Positions 6,518 to 13,380 of a DNA stretch of 13,807 nucleotides are shown piece after piece (position 1 is the stretch's first letter; each line of letters opens with the position of its first letter). The DNA is taken from contig DATLAN010000410.1 of assembly GCA_035527455.1 (NCBI GenBank), positions 1 to 13,807 of the forward strand. Direction: 5' to 3'. The stretch is from DATLAN01 sp035527455. GTDB lineage: Bacteria > Planctomycetota > Planctomycetia > Pirellulales > Thermoguttaceae. A program made the translations under genes and the position numbers. The notes beneath the pieces were generated by a model. It was not told the DNA's origin. It was given only the letters and a program-made list of their open reading frames with translations, and made no database searches.

Positions 6518-7276
6518 TCAGCACCGTCGATTCTCCGTCCACGGGGCCGAGCCGTAGCGTGCGTCGGCCAGGACGCCGGCCCGATCGCGCTTGGATCCCG
6601 AGAGCGGCCGGCGCGACCACGTGACCACCAAGTGCCGCGACAGTGTTTCCAGCCACGCGCCGGCCAATCCATCCGGGTCTATGGATCTCCCCAGCAGGTC
6701 CTCGATGCCCAGAAGCTCCGGCGCGGCGGGAGAGCGTCCCAGGATCACGCTGCCGTGTTGCAGCACGGCTCCGCGGCGGCGGCGCTGGGCACTGCCGGCG
6801 ATCTTGGTTTTGCCGAGCACCACGTCGCCGGGCGAACGCCGTTGGAAGCAAAGGAACGTATCTTCGTCCCGCCCGTGGTGCGGCGATGTCGGGTGAAGAC
6901 TTGCGGCGGCTCCCATGTCGGCGAGCGTCTCGATCAGCGCGGTGTGGACGATTTCGTAGAGGCCGTCCCGCCGGGCAGCCAACGGATGTCCGGCAGGCAC
7001 GACGAAGCTGTAAGTCAACTCGACGTCGTGTACGATGGCTCCACCGCCGGTCAAACGGCGCACCGCGGGACACGCTTGGCTCGGGGCGTGCCCGTGGCGG
7101 TCGTGGTACTCTTGAAAGTATCCCACCGACAGCGTCGGCTCGTCCCAGCCGTAGAACCGCCAACAGCACTGGTTGCTCCCGGTCGCCCATTCGAGCAGCA
7201 CCTCATCGACCGCCATGTTCCAGGAGCCGGGCGATGGGGGGTCGAGGATCAGTCGGCATTCGGTGGGTGATGACAT
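6518..7276 (-). CDS. LipM-like octanoyltransferase / lipoate-protein ligase A family
   Basis: The 252-aa protein belongs to the LplA/LipB/LipM fold. RRLTGGGAIVHD (73-84) is the ligand-binding loop of the family. Cys143 in FLCFQRRSP lies where LipM-type octanoyltransferases carry their acyl-thioester cysteine, and GKTKIAGSAQRR (155-166) with Lys158, then LQHGSVIL (172-179), complete the active site. The cysteine favours octanoyl-ACP transfer over free-lipoate ligation. In Bacillus subtilis LipM modifies GcvH specifically. Here the gene is the last member of the gcv run, 21 bp after gcvPB, so GcvH (Lys67) is the likely substrate. The spacer is almost wholly a palindrome whose TAG ends gcvPB. 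The ATG at 7276 lacks a clear Shine-Dalgarno. LplA-type activity is the alternative. Confidence 0.85.
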   Translation of the reverse strand: MSSPTECRLILDPPSPGSWNMAVDEVLLEWATGSNQCCWRFYGWDEPTLSVGYFQEYHDRHGHAPSQACPAVRRLTGGGAIVHDVELTYSFVVPAGHPLAARRDGLYEIVHTALIETLADMGAAASLHPTSPHHGRDEDTFLCFQRRSPGDVVLGKTKIAGSAQRRRRGAVLQHGSVILGRSPAAPELLGIEDLLGRSIDPDGLAGAWLETLSRHLVVTWSRRPLSGSKRDRAGVLADARYGSAPWTENRRC

Positions 7277-7280
7277 GTGT

Positions 7281-7300
7281 TGCGAAGCCGCAAGCGGCTA
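7281..7300 (-). repeat. TAG-linked palindrome joining gcvPB and the LipM-like gene
   Basis: On the - strand this is TAGCCGCTTGCGGCTTCGCA, with AGCCGC and GCGGCT as a 6-bp stem around TT. Its TAG is the gcvPB stop codon, and only four bases separate its end from the LipM-like ATG. It is identical over all 20 bases to 13377-13396. Confidence 0.9.
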
Positions 7301-8749
7301 GGGGGACCAGCGGAGTAGGGGTTTTCGGGCGGCTTGGACTTCATCCGGGCGGCTGATCGGCGTGCTGTGCGGGGCGTCGTGCAGTAGCTCGGGATCCTCT
7401 TCGGTAATGCGAAACAACGCCTCGGCAAAGGCGTCCAGCGTGGCCCTGTTCTCTGTTTCGGTGGGCTCGATCATCATGGCTTCCCGAACGATCAGCGGAA
7501 AGTAGACCGTGGGGGCGTGGAAGCCGCGATCCAGCAGCCGTTTGGCGATGTCCATGGCCGAGATGTCCTTGTCGGCTTTGAGTCTGGCGGCCGAGGCGAC
7601 GAACTCGTGCATGCAGCGTTCTCCCTGCGGGACCGGGAAGATGTGTTTCACCCGGGCCAGCAGGTAGTTGGCGTTGAGCACCGCGTTTTCCGCCACGCGT
7701 CGCAGCCCCTGGGGACCGTGCGTGAGGAGGTAACACGCCATGCGGACCAGCACGCCCGTGTTGCCGAAGAAGCTTCGCACGCGGCCGATCGACCGGGGCC
7801 TTTCGTCGTCGAGCCGGTAGCCCGCATTGTCTCGAACGACGATCGGCACCGGCAGATACGGCGCCAGAAACTCGGTCACGGCGATGGGTCCGGCGCCCGG
7901 TCCGCCGCCTCCGTGGGGCGTGCTGAAGGTCTTGTGCGGATTGAAGTGCATCAGGTCCGCGCCGAAGTCGCCGGGCCGGGTGATGCCCAGGATCGCGTTG
8001 AGGTTGGCCCCGTCGAGATAGACCAGCCCACCCGCGTCGTGAACCATCTGCGCGATGCGCCCGACCTGTGCCTCGAACATCCCCAGCGTGTTCGGGTTGG
8101 TGATCATCAGCACGGCCGTTTGCCCGTCGAGCTTGGCGGCCAGATCGTCGACGTCGACGAATCCCTCCCGGGTGCTCTTCACCGGAACGGCGCGAAAGCC
8201 GGCCATGGTGGCGCTGGCCGGGTTGGTGCCGTGGGCCCCTTCGGGGATGAGCACGACGGAGCGCCGCTGATCGTGGTCGCGGAAGTAAGCGGCCGCGATC
8301 AGCAGCGAGGTCATCTCGCCGTGTGCCCCGGCGGCCGGCTGAAGCGAAACGCCCGGCAGCCCGGCGATCTGGGCGAGCATCTGCTGCGACCGGAAGAGCA
8401 GCTCGAGCAGCCCTTGCAGCGTCGATTCCGGCTGGTACGGGTGCAGGTCGATCAGGCCGGGCAAGGAGGCCAGCCGGTCGTTCCGCTTGGGATTGTACTT
8501 CATCGTACAGGAGCCCAGCGGATAGAAGTGCGTATCGACCGACATGTTCGCCGCCGAGAGGTTCACGAAGTGCCGCACCAGGTCCGGCTCGGCCAACTCC
8601 GGCAGCGGCGGCGGCTCCTCGGCGAGCGATCCGGCGGGCAACAACTCCTCCAGCGGCCGTTGCGGCACGTCGCATTCCGGCAGCCGCACGGACCGGCAGC
8701 CGGGTTTGGATAGCTCGAACAACAGTTGGGTGGCTTGGGGATTTCGCAT
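7298..8749 (-). CDS. gcvPB: Glycine dehydrogenase (decarboxylating) subunit 2
   Basis: The C-terminal-half subunit of the split P-protein. With GcvPA it decarboxylates glycine and passes the aminomethyl group to lipoyl-GcvH. The PLP lysine is Lys273 in HFNPHKTFSTPHGGGGPGAGP (given here as 268-288). Other marks are FYPLGSCTMKYNP (75-87), PAAGAHGEMTSL (138-149), EGAHGTNPASA (170-180) and YLDGANLN (244-251). At 483 aa it has the usual length. The ATG at 8749 is in the normal place (MRNPQATQLLFELS); no clear Shine-Dalgarno. It lies 39 bp after the unknown 190-aa gene and is separated from gcvPA by two accessory genes, whereas gcvPA and gcvPB normally adjoin. Confidence 0.96.
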   Translation of the reverse strand: MRNPQATQLLFELSKPGCRSVRLPECDVPQRPLEELLPAGSLAEEPPPLPELAEPDLVRHFVNLSAANMSVDTHFYPLGSCTMKYNPKRNDRLASLPGLIDLHPYQPESTLQGLLELLFRSQQMLAQIAGLPGVSLQPAAGAHGEMTSLLIAAAYFRDHDQRRSVVLIPEGAHGTNPASATMAGFRAVPVKSTREGFVDVDDLAAKLDGQTAVLMITNPNTLGMFEAQVGRIAQMVHDAGGLVYLDGANLNAILGITRPGDFGADLMHFNPHKTFSTPHGGGGPGAGPIAVTEFLAPYLPVPIVVRDNAGYRLDDERPRSIGRVRSFFGNTGVLVRMACYLLTHGPQGLRRVAENAVLNANYLLARVKHIFPVPQGERCMHEFVASAARLKADKDISAMDIAKRLLDRGFHAPTVYFPLIVREAMMIEPTETENRATLDAFAEALFRITEEDPELLHDAPHSTPISRPDEVQAARKPLLRWSP

Positions 8750-8788
8750 TGTCAGAAGGAAAGCGGCAAGTTATAGGCTGGTGCAAGC

Positions 8789-9361
8789 TCAATAGTCCGG
8801 CGGGTAAGACGGATAGCCCGTAGAAGTGACAGAAGAGGTAGACTCGGGAACCTCTTGGACGATGATCCATCTGGAATTCGGCAGCGTCTGCTGCAAATGA
8901 TCGAGCGTTTTTTCGGCGTCTTCCAGGGTTGCGAACCGGAGTTGTGGATTATCGCCTGCCGAGAGCACGGAAGCCCCAGCGTCAATCATCGCTTTTCGAT
9001 ACTCGGCGTTCGTTGGGCGTTCGTCTTTCCTGCGAGCGGGTACGATCTGAAACGGCAGTAATCCTATGCCAACGGCTTCTGGAACCGTTATGCCCAAAGC
9101 CAACGTGATCTGCTGCTGCGTTTCTTTGCCGAAGGCCTCCCCGTACGCGTCGCCCACGATTCCCCATCGCAACTCCCGGGCGCAATCCTCCCATCGGTCC
9201 CATATCACGTGCACCCGAATTGACTTCGTTCCCGGAGTACGATCTTCAAGGATAATGGGCTGCCCCATCGGACTGGGATTCTTCAATTCACTTACCAGGT
9301 CCGCCGTTAGACGGTCGTGTTTCGTGCCGGCTTTCGCCGGTGTTCGTTGATGTAAAGGCAT
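8789..9361 (-). CDS. Protein of unknown function, partner of the HEPN-like gene (190 aa)
   Basis: I do not recognise a named domain. The ATG at 9361 is preferred to the GTG at 9376 because GGGAG stands eight bases before it, giving MPLHQRTPAK. The N-terminal 35 residues look flexible. A beta-rich segment follows (PIILEDRTPGTKSIRVHVIWDRWEDC, split as 35-49 and 50-60), then an Ala/Gly-rich helical part with TVPEAVGIGLLPFQIVP (92-108) and a mixed alpha/beta end (YRKAMIDAG, LRFATLEDAEKTLDHL, SRWIIVQEV). The Ser/Tyr-rich tail ends PPDY. No signal peptide, membrane segment or nucleotidyltransferase GS..D motif is visible. It starts 24 bp after the HEPN-like gene and shares its lower GC. Confidence 0.78.
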   Translation of the reverse strand: MPLHQRTPAKAGTKHDRLTADLVSELKNPSPMGQPIILEDRTPGTKSIRVHVIWDRWEDCARELRWGIVGDAYGEAFGKETQQQITLALGITVPEAVGIGLLPFQIVPARRKDERPTNAEYRKAMIDAGASVLSAGDNPQLRFATLEDAEKTLDHLQQTLPNSRWIIVQEVPESTSSVTSTGYPSYPPDY

Positions 9362-9385
9362 TGAGCTTTCTCCCACATCAGGGTC

Positions 9386-9886
9386 TCACAAACGGAGAGA
9401 ATTCGTCAGCAACCACTCGGTCGACCGGGCCACTGCCCCTGTTTCGGCCGGATACGCGCGATTCTTCTTGTACCGCATGATTTCGCGCCATCGTTCATAG
9501 ATTCGCTCGCTGTGCTCGATAACGTCCTTGCTGAAGTCAGAGTCAGGATGTCCACGCCCCAACTTAATGCTATGTTGTATCAGGAGTTGTGCCCATCGGG
9601 AAAGGTCGTGGAAACTGCCCGACCATTGGATCCGGTGAATATCGGTTGCCAATTTGTGTGCGGAACGAAGATCGTGCATCGAGATCGGTTGCGTTTTCCG
9701 GTAACCAAGCAACGTGAAACACGCGGCCTTCAAAATCATTTCGGCGACGTATCCCCAAAGATAGATGGCTGCTGCGCCTCGCCCGGAATCCGCCAGAATC
9801 TTCGCATCCTCGTTTCGAATGCAAGCGGAAGCACGAAACTGAGCAATGGAATCATCAGTGAAACGGTCGACTATGAGCGCCGGCAA
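9386..9886 (-). CDS. HEPN-like alpha-helical protein between gcvPA and gcvPB
   Basis: A 166-aa all-helical protein. Residues 19-60 (ACIRNEDAKILADSGRGAAA, then IYLWGYVAEMILKAACFTLL) follow the pattern of HEPN-type domains: an Arg/Asp helix, a small-residue turn, then a G(Y)xxE..LKA helix. The C-terminal helix is rich in aromatic and basic residues (YERWREIMRYKKNRAYP, 130-146). No clear R-X4-6-H catalytic motif was found, so RNase activity is not shown. Start chosen: TTG at 9886, because AAGGGGGGAG (9891-9900) stands just upstream, and no ATG or GTG gives a sensible start. That Shine-Dalgarno begins right after the gcvPA stop, so the gene is surely in the gcv transcript. GC looks close to half, against two-thirds or more in gcvPA, suggesting a separate origin. 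Confidence 0.75.
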   Translation of the reverse strand: MPALIVDRFTDDSIAQFRASACIRNEDAKILADSGRGAAAIYLWGYVAEMILKAACFTLLGYRKTQPISMHDLRSAHKLATDIHRIQWSGSFHDLSRWAQLLIQHSIKLGRGHPDSDFSKDVIEHSERIYERWREIMRYKKNRAYPAETGAVARSTEWLLTNSLRL

Positions 9887-9890
9887 TATA

Positions 9891-9900
9891 CTCCCCCCTT
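9891..9900 (-). promoter_or_regulatory. Shine-Dalgarno that fixes the TTG start of the HEPN-like gene
   Basis: AAGGGGGGAG on the - strand lies four bases before the TTG at 9886 and three bases after the gcvPA stop codon (9904-9906). It supports a start inside the gcvPA-gcvPB gap rather than the long frame that overlaps gcvPA. Confidence 0.65.
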
Positions 9901-9903
9901 CTC

Positions 9904-11250
9904 TTACGAGGATTCGGCAAGGTATTGCGCTAGCCGATCGATCTCGCCCTTCGTTCGTTTTTCCGTCACCGAAATCAACAGGCAATCGGCCAGGTCCGGA
10001 TACCATTTTCGCAGCGGGATTCCGGCGAAGATGTTTTGGCGGCGCGCGGTCTCGATGAGCTGATCGACGTTGCCGTCGGTCGCCCGGAGGACGAATTCCT
10101 TGAACGTCGGCCGCTCGAACGCCGGCGAGAACGCTCCGGTTGCCGTGAGACGCTCGGCGGCGTAACGGGCTTTGTGCAGGCAGAGTTCGGCCGCTTCGCG
10201 CATGCCGGCCGGGCCCATCGACGCCAGGTAGACGGCCGCCCGCAACGCCATCAGACCCTGGTTGGTGCAGATGTTGCTGGTGGCCTTTTCGCGGCGGATG
10301 TGTTGTTCGCGGGTTTGCAGGGTCAACACCCAACAGCGGCGGCCGCGGCGGTCGGTGGTTTGGCCGACCAGCCGGCCGGGCATACGGCGGACGAACTTCT
10401 CGCCGCAGGCCATGATGCCCAGGTACGGCCCGCCGAAGGCCATCGGGATCCCCAGCGATTGCCCCTCGGCCACCGCGACGTCGGCCCCGTAGTCACCCGG
10501 CCTCTTGAGCAATCCCAGGCTGATCGGATCGATGGCCGTGATCAGCAGCGCCCCGACCCGGTGCGTAATCCGGGCGATCGTTTCCACCTCTTCCAGGCAG
10601 CCGAAGAAGTTCGGGTGTTGGACCAGTACGCAGGCCGTTTTGTCGTCGATGGCCGCTTCGAGGTCTTCCGGCGAAACGGTGCCGCCCGGCGTGGCGACGG
10701 TGGTCAGCTTCGTGTCGAAATTGGCCAGGTAGGTGGCCAGGATCCGGCGGTACTCGGGATGCACGCTCCGGGCAACCACCACGCGGCCGGACCGGCCCGT
10801 GGCGTGCAGGGCCATCAGCACGGCCTCGGCCGCCGCGCTGCCGCCGTCGTAGAGGCTCGAGTTGCTCACGTCCATGGCGGTAAGCTGCGCGATCAGCGTC
10901 TGGTACTCGAACATCGCCTGGAGGCTGCCCTGGCTGGCCTCGGGCTGATAGGGCGTGTAGGCCGTATAGAACTCGCTTCGCGAGGCCACGAAATCGACCA
11001 CCGCCGGGATGAAGTGATCGTAACTGCCGCCGCCGAGAAAGCAGGTCGCTGCCGTGGCCGGCGTATTGCGGGCGGCCAGTCCGGTCAGATGGGCGGTCAG
11101 TTCCATTTCGCCCATCGCCGGCGGAAGATCCAACTCCCGCGAAAGCCGCAGTTCGGCGGGCACCATGGCAAACAACTCTTCGAGCGACCGCGCGCCGATC
11201 GCTTCGAGCATCGCTTGTTGGTCGGCTATTGTATTGGGAATGTAAGGCAT
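9904..11250 (-). CDS. gcvPA: Glycine dehydrogenase (decarboxylating) subunit 1
   Basis: The N-terminal-half subunit of the split P-protein, 448 aa, the usual length. It forms the P-protein with GcvPB and lacks the PLP lysine itself. Marks include MPYIPNTIADQQAMLEAIGA at the start, CFLGGGSYDHFIPAVV (about 68-83), YTPYQPEASQGSLQAMFEYQT (residues about 98-118, quoted in part as YTPYQPEASQG) and NSSLYDGGSAAAEA. The ATG at 11250 is the normal start. The upstream 20 bases contain no Shine-Dalgarno, perhaps because the S23 cassette, whose heptamer array ends 14 bp upstream, replaced the original leader. Downstream the HEPN-like gene follows after 17 bp. Confidence 0.96.
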   Translation of the reverse strand: MPYIPNTIADQQAMLEAIGARSLEELFAMVPAELRLSRELDLPPAMGEMELTAHLTGLAARNTPATAATCFLGGGSYDHFIPAVVDFVASRSEFYTAYTPYQPEASQGSLQAMFEYQTLIAQLTAMDVSNSSLYDGGSAAAEAVLMALHATGRSGRVVVARSVHPEYRRILATYLANFDTKLTTVATPGGTVSPEDLEAAIDDKTACVLVQHPNFFGCLEEVETIARITHRVGALLITAIDPISLGLLKRPGDYGADVAVAEGQSLGIPMAFGGPYLGIMACGEKFVRRMPGRLVGQTTDRRGRRCWVLTLQTREQHIRREKATSNICTNQGLMALRAAVYLASMGPAGMREAAELCLHKARYAAERLTATGAFSPAFERPTFKEFVLRATDGNVDQLIETARRQNIFAGIPLRKWYPDLADCLLISVTEKRTKGEIDRLAQYLAESS

Positions 11251-11264
11251 GGGAGTCGAGGAAA

Positions 11265-11299
11265 ATGACGAATGACTAATGACGAATGACTAATGACGA
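11265..11299 (+). repeat. Left heptamer array of the S23 cassette
   Basis: Five 7-bp units, alternating ATGACGA and ATGACTA, followed by ATCG. The array starts 14 bp upstream of the gcvPA ATG (gcvPA is on the - strand) and is inverted relative to 11749-11783. Each unit contains ATGA, so it offers repeated start and stop triplets in all frames of that strand. Confidence 0.9.
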
Positions 11300-11333
11300 A
11301 TCGTTTTGCGGCGTTTTGCGGAAGGTGGTGGGA

Positions 11334-11762
11334 TCATGGAGTCTTGGTGTTGCGCATAATTGCCGCGAAGATGAGATGGAGTTCCTTTGCCTCTTGCCAC
11401 AGGCCTCTGGCTTCTTGCTTCGAATCCGGATGGGCACAAGCGATCATCCGAAGCCAATGTTTGGTTTCGCGGACCTCTTTCTTGCACAGACTGATCTTGT
11501 GGCGGAAATCCTTCTTGGAGACGGCGTCGTCTGCTTCACAATAGTTCGCTCCCACGCTGGTTCCGGAACGAACGATCTGCCGGATCAGCGGCAAGACAAC
11601 CGGTGTCTTCGGCAATCGTCTGGCAAACCCGATGACCGCTTCTCCGAACCGCGCGGTACGCTCCTCCAAATCATACGCCTTCTCCTCCGGTCCGTCACGT
11701 GGTCCTCCTTCAGCCTTTGTCATCCCATGATCCCCCGTGCCACTCCGTTCGTCATTCGTCAT
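11334..11762 (-). CDS. Four-helix-bundle protein, S23 / 23S rRNA intervening-sequence family
   Basis: The 142-aa product has the family pattern: YDLEERTARFGEAVIGFAR (30-48), LIRQIVRSGTSVGANYCEAD (59-78) with the signature S-V-G-A-N-Y-x-E-A, SKKDFRHKISLCKKEVRETK (82-101) and LWQEAKELHLIF (121-132). Such proteins form small pentameric bundles, are often basic, and were first found inside intervening sequences of 23S rRNA genes; their biochemical role is unsettled. The ATG at 11762 lies in the heptamer array, three bases after the gcvH stop. The first 27 residues (MTNDERSGTG...) are not family-like, so the ATG at residue 14 (11723) is a possible alternative start. The stop at 11334 falls in the inner repeat GGGATCATGG. 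Lower GC than gcvPA. Confidence 0.88.
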   Translation of the reverse strand: MTNDERSGTGDHGMTKAEGGPRDGPEEKAYDLEERTARFGEAVIGFARRLPKTPVVLPLIRQIVRSGTSVGANYCEADDAVSKKDFRHKISLCKKEVRETKHWLRMIACAHPDSKQEARGLWQEAKELHLIFAAIMRNTKTP

Positions 11763-11783
11763 TCGTCATTCGTCATTAGTCAT
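11749..11783 (-). repeat. Right heptamer array of the S23 cassette
   Basis: On the - strand it is one ATGACTA followed by four ATGACGA units. It is read as protein at both ends: its first 18 bases give the gcvH codons M-T-N-D-E and stop, and its last units give the ATG and the first codons (MTNDE again, in another register) of the S23 gene. Confidence 0.92.
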
Positions 11784-12176
11784 TTCCTCCTCGCACTGCT
11801 TCTGATAGGCCGCGAAATCCAGCAACTCGGCCAACCCGGCTTCGTCGGCGATCTTGATCCTGACGAACCAGCCGGCTTCGTAGGGATCGTCGGAAAGGGC
11901 GTCGAGCTTGTCGACGATCGGGGCGTTGACCTCGACGATCTGCCCATCCACCGGGCTGTAGAGGTCGCTGACGGCCTTGACCGATTCGATCTCGCCGAAC
12001 GACTCGCCGGCGGAGACCTCGCGGCCGACCTCGGGCAGCTCGATGAAGACCAGATCGGTCAGGGCCTCCAGCGCAAAGGCCGAAAGCCCCACGGTGGCGA
12101 TCTTCGCTCCGCCGGGGTCGGTTTCCACGCGGACCCATTCGTGCGTCTTGGCGTAGAGGAGTTGTTCGGGCGTCAC
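11766..12176 (-). CDS. gcvH: Glycine cleavage system H protein
   Basis: The lipoyl carrier of the glycine cleavage system, 136 aa. The lipoylation site is Lys67 in GEIESVKAVSDLYSPVDG (61-78). THEWVRVE (11-18), TVGLSAFALEALTDLVFIELP (28-48, quoted in part) and DPYEAGWFVRI (97-107) are typical. The start is GTG at 12176, which overlaps the gcvT stop by four bases (GTGA) and is preceded by AAGGAAG; this suggests translational coupling with gcvT. The longer frame upstream overlaps gcvT and is not real. The end is odd: after the normal acidic tail the last five residues MTNDE and the stop come from the heptamer array of the S23 cassette. The LipM-like enzyme of the same operon is the likely modifier. 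Confidence 0.96.
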   Translation of the reverse strand: MTPEQLLYAKTHEWVRVETDPGGAKIATVGLSAFALEALTDLVFIELPEVGREVSAGESFGEIESVKAVSDLYSPVDGQIVEVNAPIVDKLDALSDDPYEAGWFVRIKIADEAGLAELLDFAAYQKQCEEEMTNDE

Positions 12177-13345
12177 TTCTGGCTTCCTTTCTTGTTGCGG
12201 TGATAAAAGGGAAGTTTTACCACGCGGGCTTCCTCGCGGCGACCGCGGACGTCGATCTGGACTTCGGTACCCACCGCGGCGAACTGCGGCCGGACGTAAC
12301 CCATGGCAATCGGCCGCGACAGCGTGGGCGAGAACGTGCCGCTGGTCACCTCGCCGACCTGCTGCGAGCCGGCGAAGATCGGGTACCCCTGCCGGGCAAT
12401 CCGGCGTCCGAGCGGCTGGAGCCCGACGCGCACCTTCTGCCGGGGGGCCTTCTCGATACCCAACAACGCGTCGCGGCCGGGGAAGTCGTAGCCGCGCAGG
12501 TAGCAGGTCGATTCCAGTCCGGCCTCGAAGGGATTGATCCGTTCGGAAAGCTCGTGGCTGTACAGGGGCATCCCGGCCTCCAGCCGGAGCGTGTCGCGGG
12601 CGCCGATGCCGGTGGGCACCAGTCCCAGCGGCCGCCCCAATTCCATCAAGGCCTCCCACACTCCCTCGGCGATGGTCGCGCCCACGCTCAACTCGAAACC
12701 GTCCTCGCCCGTGTAGCCGGTCCGGGAGATGATCCCCCCCTGTCGCCGGGCGGCCGGGTGCAAAATGCGGACCTGGGCCCCGCGGTAGTAACGCATCGTT
12801 CGCAGATCGGCGGTCACCAGCGGCTGCAGCAGTTCCACCGACCGCGGTCCCTGGACGGCCAGCATAGCCCAAAGTCGGGTCACGTCCGTCCAGATGATTT
12901 CCTCGCCGGGTCGTTCGGCACGCTCTCGGGGCAGGTGGGCGTCGATCCACTTGACGATCTTGGCCCGATTGGCGGCATTGACCACCAGGACGTAGTACGG
13001 CTGGCCGTAATCATTGTGGTAACGCCCGACCAAGACGTCATCCAGGATGCCCCCCCGGTCGTTGGTCACCAAGGAGTAACGGACCTGCCCTTCGGCCATA
13101 TCGGCCACCCGCCGGGTGAGCAACTCGGCCAGAAAGACGGCCGCTCCGGGACCCTCGAACCGCAGTCGGCCCATGTGGGAAATGTCGGCGATCCCCACGG
13201 CGGACCGGGTGATCGTGTGTTCCTCGATGATCGACGTGTACATGACCGGCATCGACCATCCGGCGAACTCGACCATCCGCCCGCCGTGGGCGACGTGCCA
13301 GCCGAAAAGGGGGGTGCGGAGCGCGGGGGAGTCGGATGATGCCAT
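12173..13345 (-). CDS. gcvT: Glycine cleavage system T protein (aminomethyltransferase)
   Basis: Releases ammonia from aminomethyl-lipoyl-GcvH and gives the one-carbon unit to tetrahydrofolate as 5,10-methylene-THF. The 390-aa protein shows TPLFGWHVAHGGRMVEFAGW (11-30), SHMGRLRFEG (56-65), NDRGGILDDV (95-104) with the folate-binding Asp pair, VNAANRAKI, RTGYTGEDGFEL and ARDTLRLEAGMPLYSHEL, all diagnostic. The C-terminal barrel ends GYVRPQ...VVKLPFYHRN. It is slightly longer than the usual 360-375 at the lysine-rich tail. The ATG at 13345 directly follows a degenerate heptamer array and has no Shine-Dalgarno. No glycine riboswitch is present in the 48-bp spacer to the RNase R gene. It starts the gcv run and overlaps gcvH by four bases. 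Confidence 0.96.
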   Translation of the reverse strand: MASSDSPALRTPLFGWHVAHGGRMVEFAGWSMPVMYTSIIEEHTITRSAVGIADISHMGRLRFEGPGAAVFLAELLTRRVADMAEGQVRYSLVTNDRGGILDDVLVGRYHNDYGQPYYVLVVNAANRAKIVKWIDAHLPRERAERPGEEIIWTDVTRLWAMLAVQGPRSVELLQPLVTADLRTMRYYRGAQVRILHPAARRQGGIISRTGYTGEDGFELSVGATIAEGVWEALMELGRPLGLVPTGIGARDTLRLEAGMPLYSHELSERINPFEAGLESTCYLRGYDFPGRDALLGIEKAPRQKVRVGLQPLGRRIARQGYPIFAGSQQVGEVTSGTFSPTLSRPIAMGYVRPQFAAVGTEVQIDVRGRREEARVVKLPFYHRNKKGSQK

Positions 13346-13380
13346 GGGATCTGGGATCTGGGAGTTGGGTGATTGGTGCG
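13346..13380 (-). repeat. Degenerate heptamer array before gcvT
   Basis: Read on the + strand from the base next to the gcvT start, the units are GGGATCT, GGGATCT, GGGAGTT, GGGTGAT and TGGTGCG: period 7, two exact copies then decay. It runs into the palindrome 13377-13396. Together they make up the whole RNase R-gcvT spacer, leaving little room for a promoter or riboswitch. Confidence 0.6.

Larger units (their letters stand above)
11265..11783 (-). mobile_element. Candidate S23/IVS-like cassette bounded by inverted heptamer arrays
   Basis: A segment of about 520 bp sits between gcvH and gcvPA. It consists of one S23-type gene and two inverted ends. The left end (11265-11299, + strand) and the right end (11783-11749, - strand) each hold five ATGACKA heptamers. 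Aligned from the outside they match at 32 of 35 positions. Further in, both ends carry GGGATCATGG (11330-11339; inverted at 11725-11734), overlapping the stop region of the gene on the left. Known 23S rRNA intervening sequences are also short, have complementary ends and can encode S23 proteins. No transposase, integrase or target-site duplication was seen, so mobility is inferred only. Confidence 0.5.

Noticed and set aside
9904..10333. HEPN-like gene starting at 10333 inside gcvPA (315 aa)
   Set aside because: The first 149 residues are a shadow of gcvPA in another frame; the TTG at 9886 with its Shine-Dalgarno is the credible start.
11265..11783. Toxin-antitoxin or CRISPR-like array for the heptamer region
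   Set aside because: The repeats are 7-bp tandem units without spacers, and there is only one gene between the arrays.
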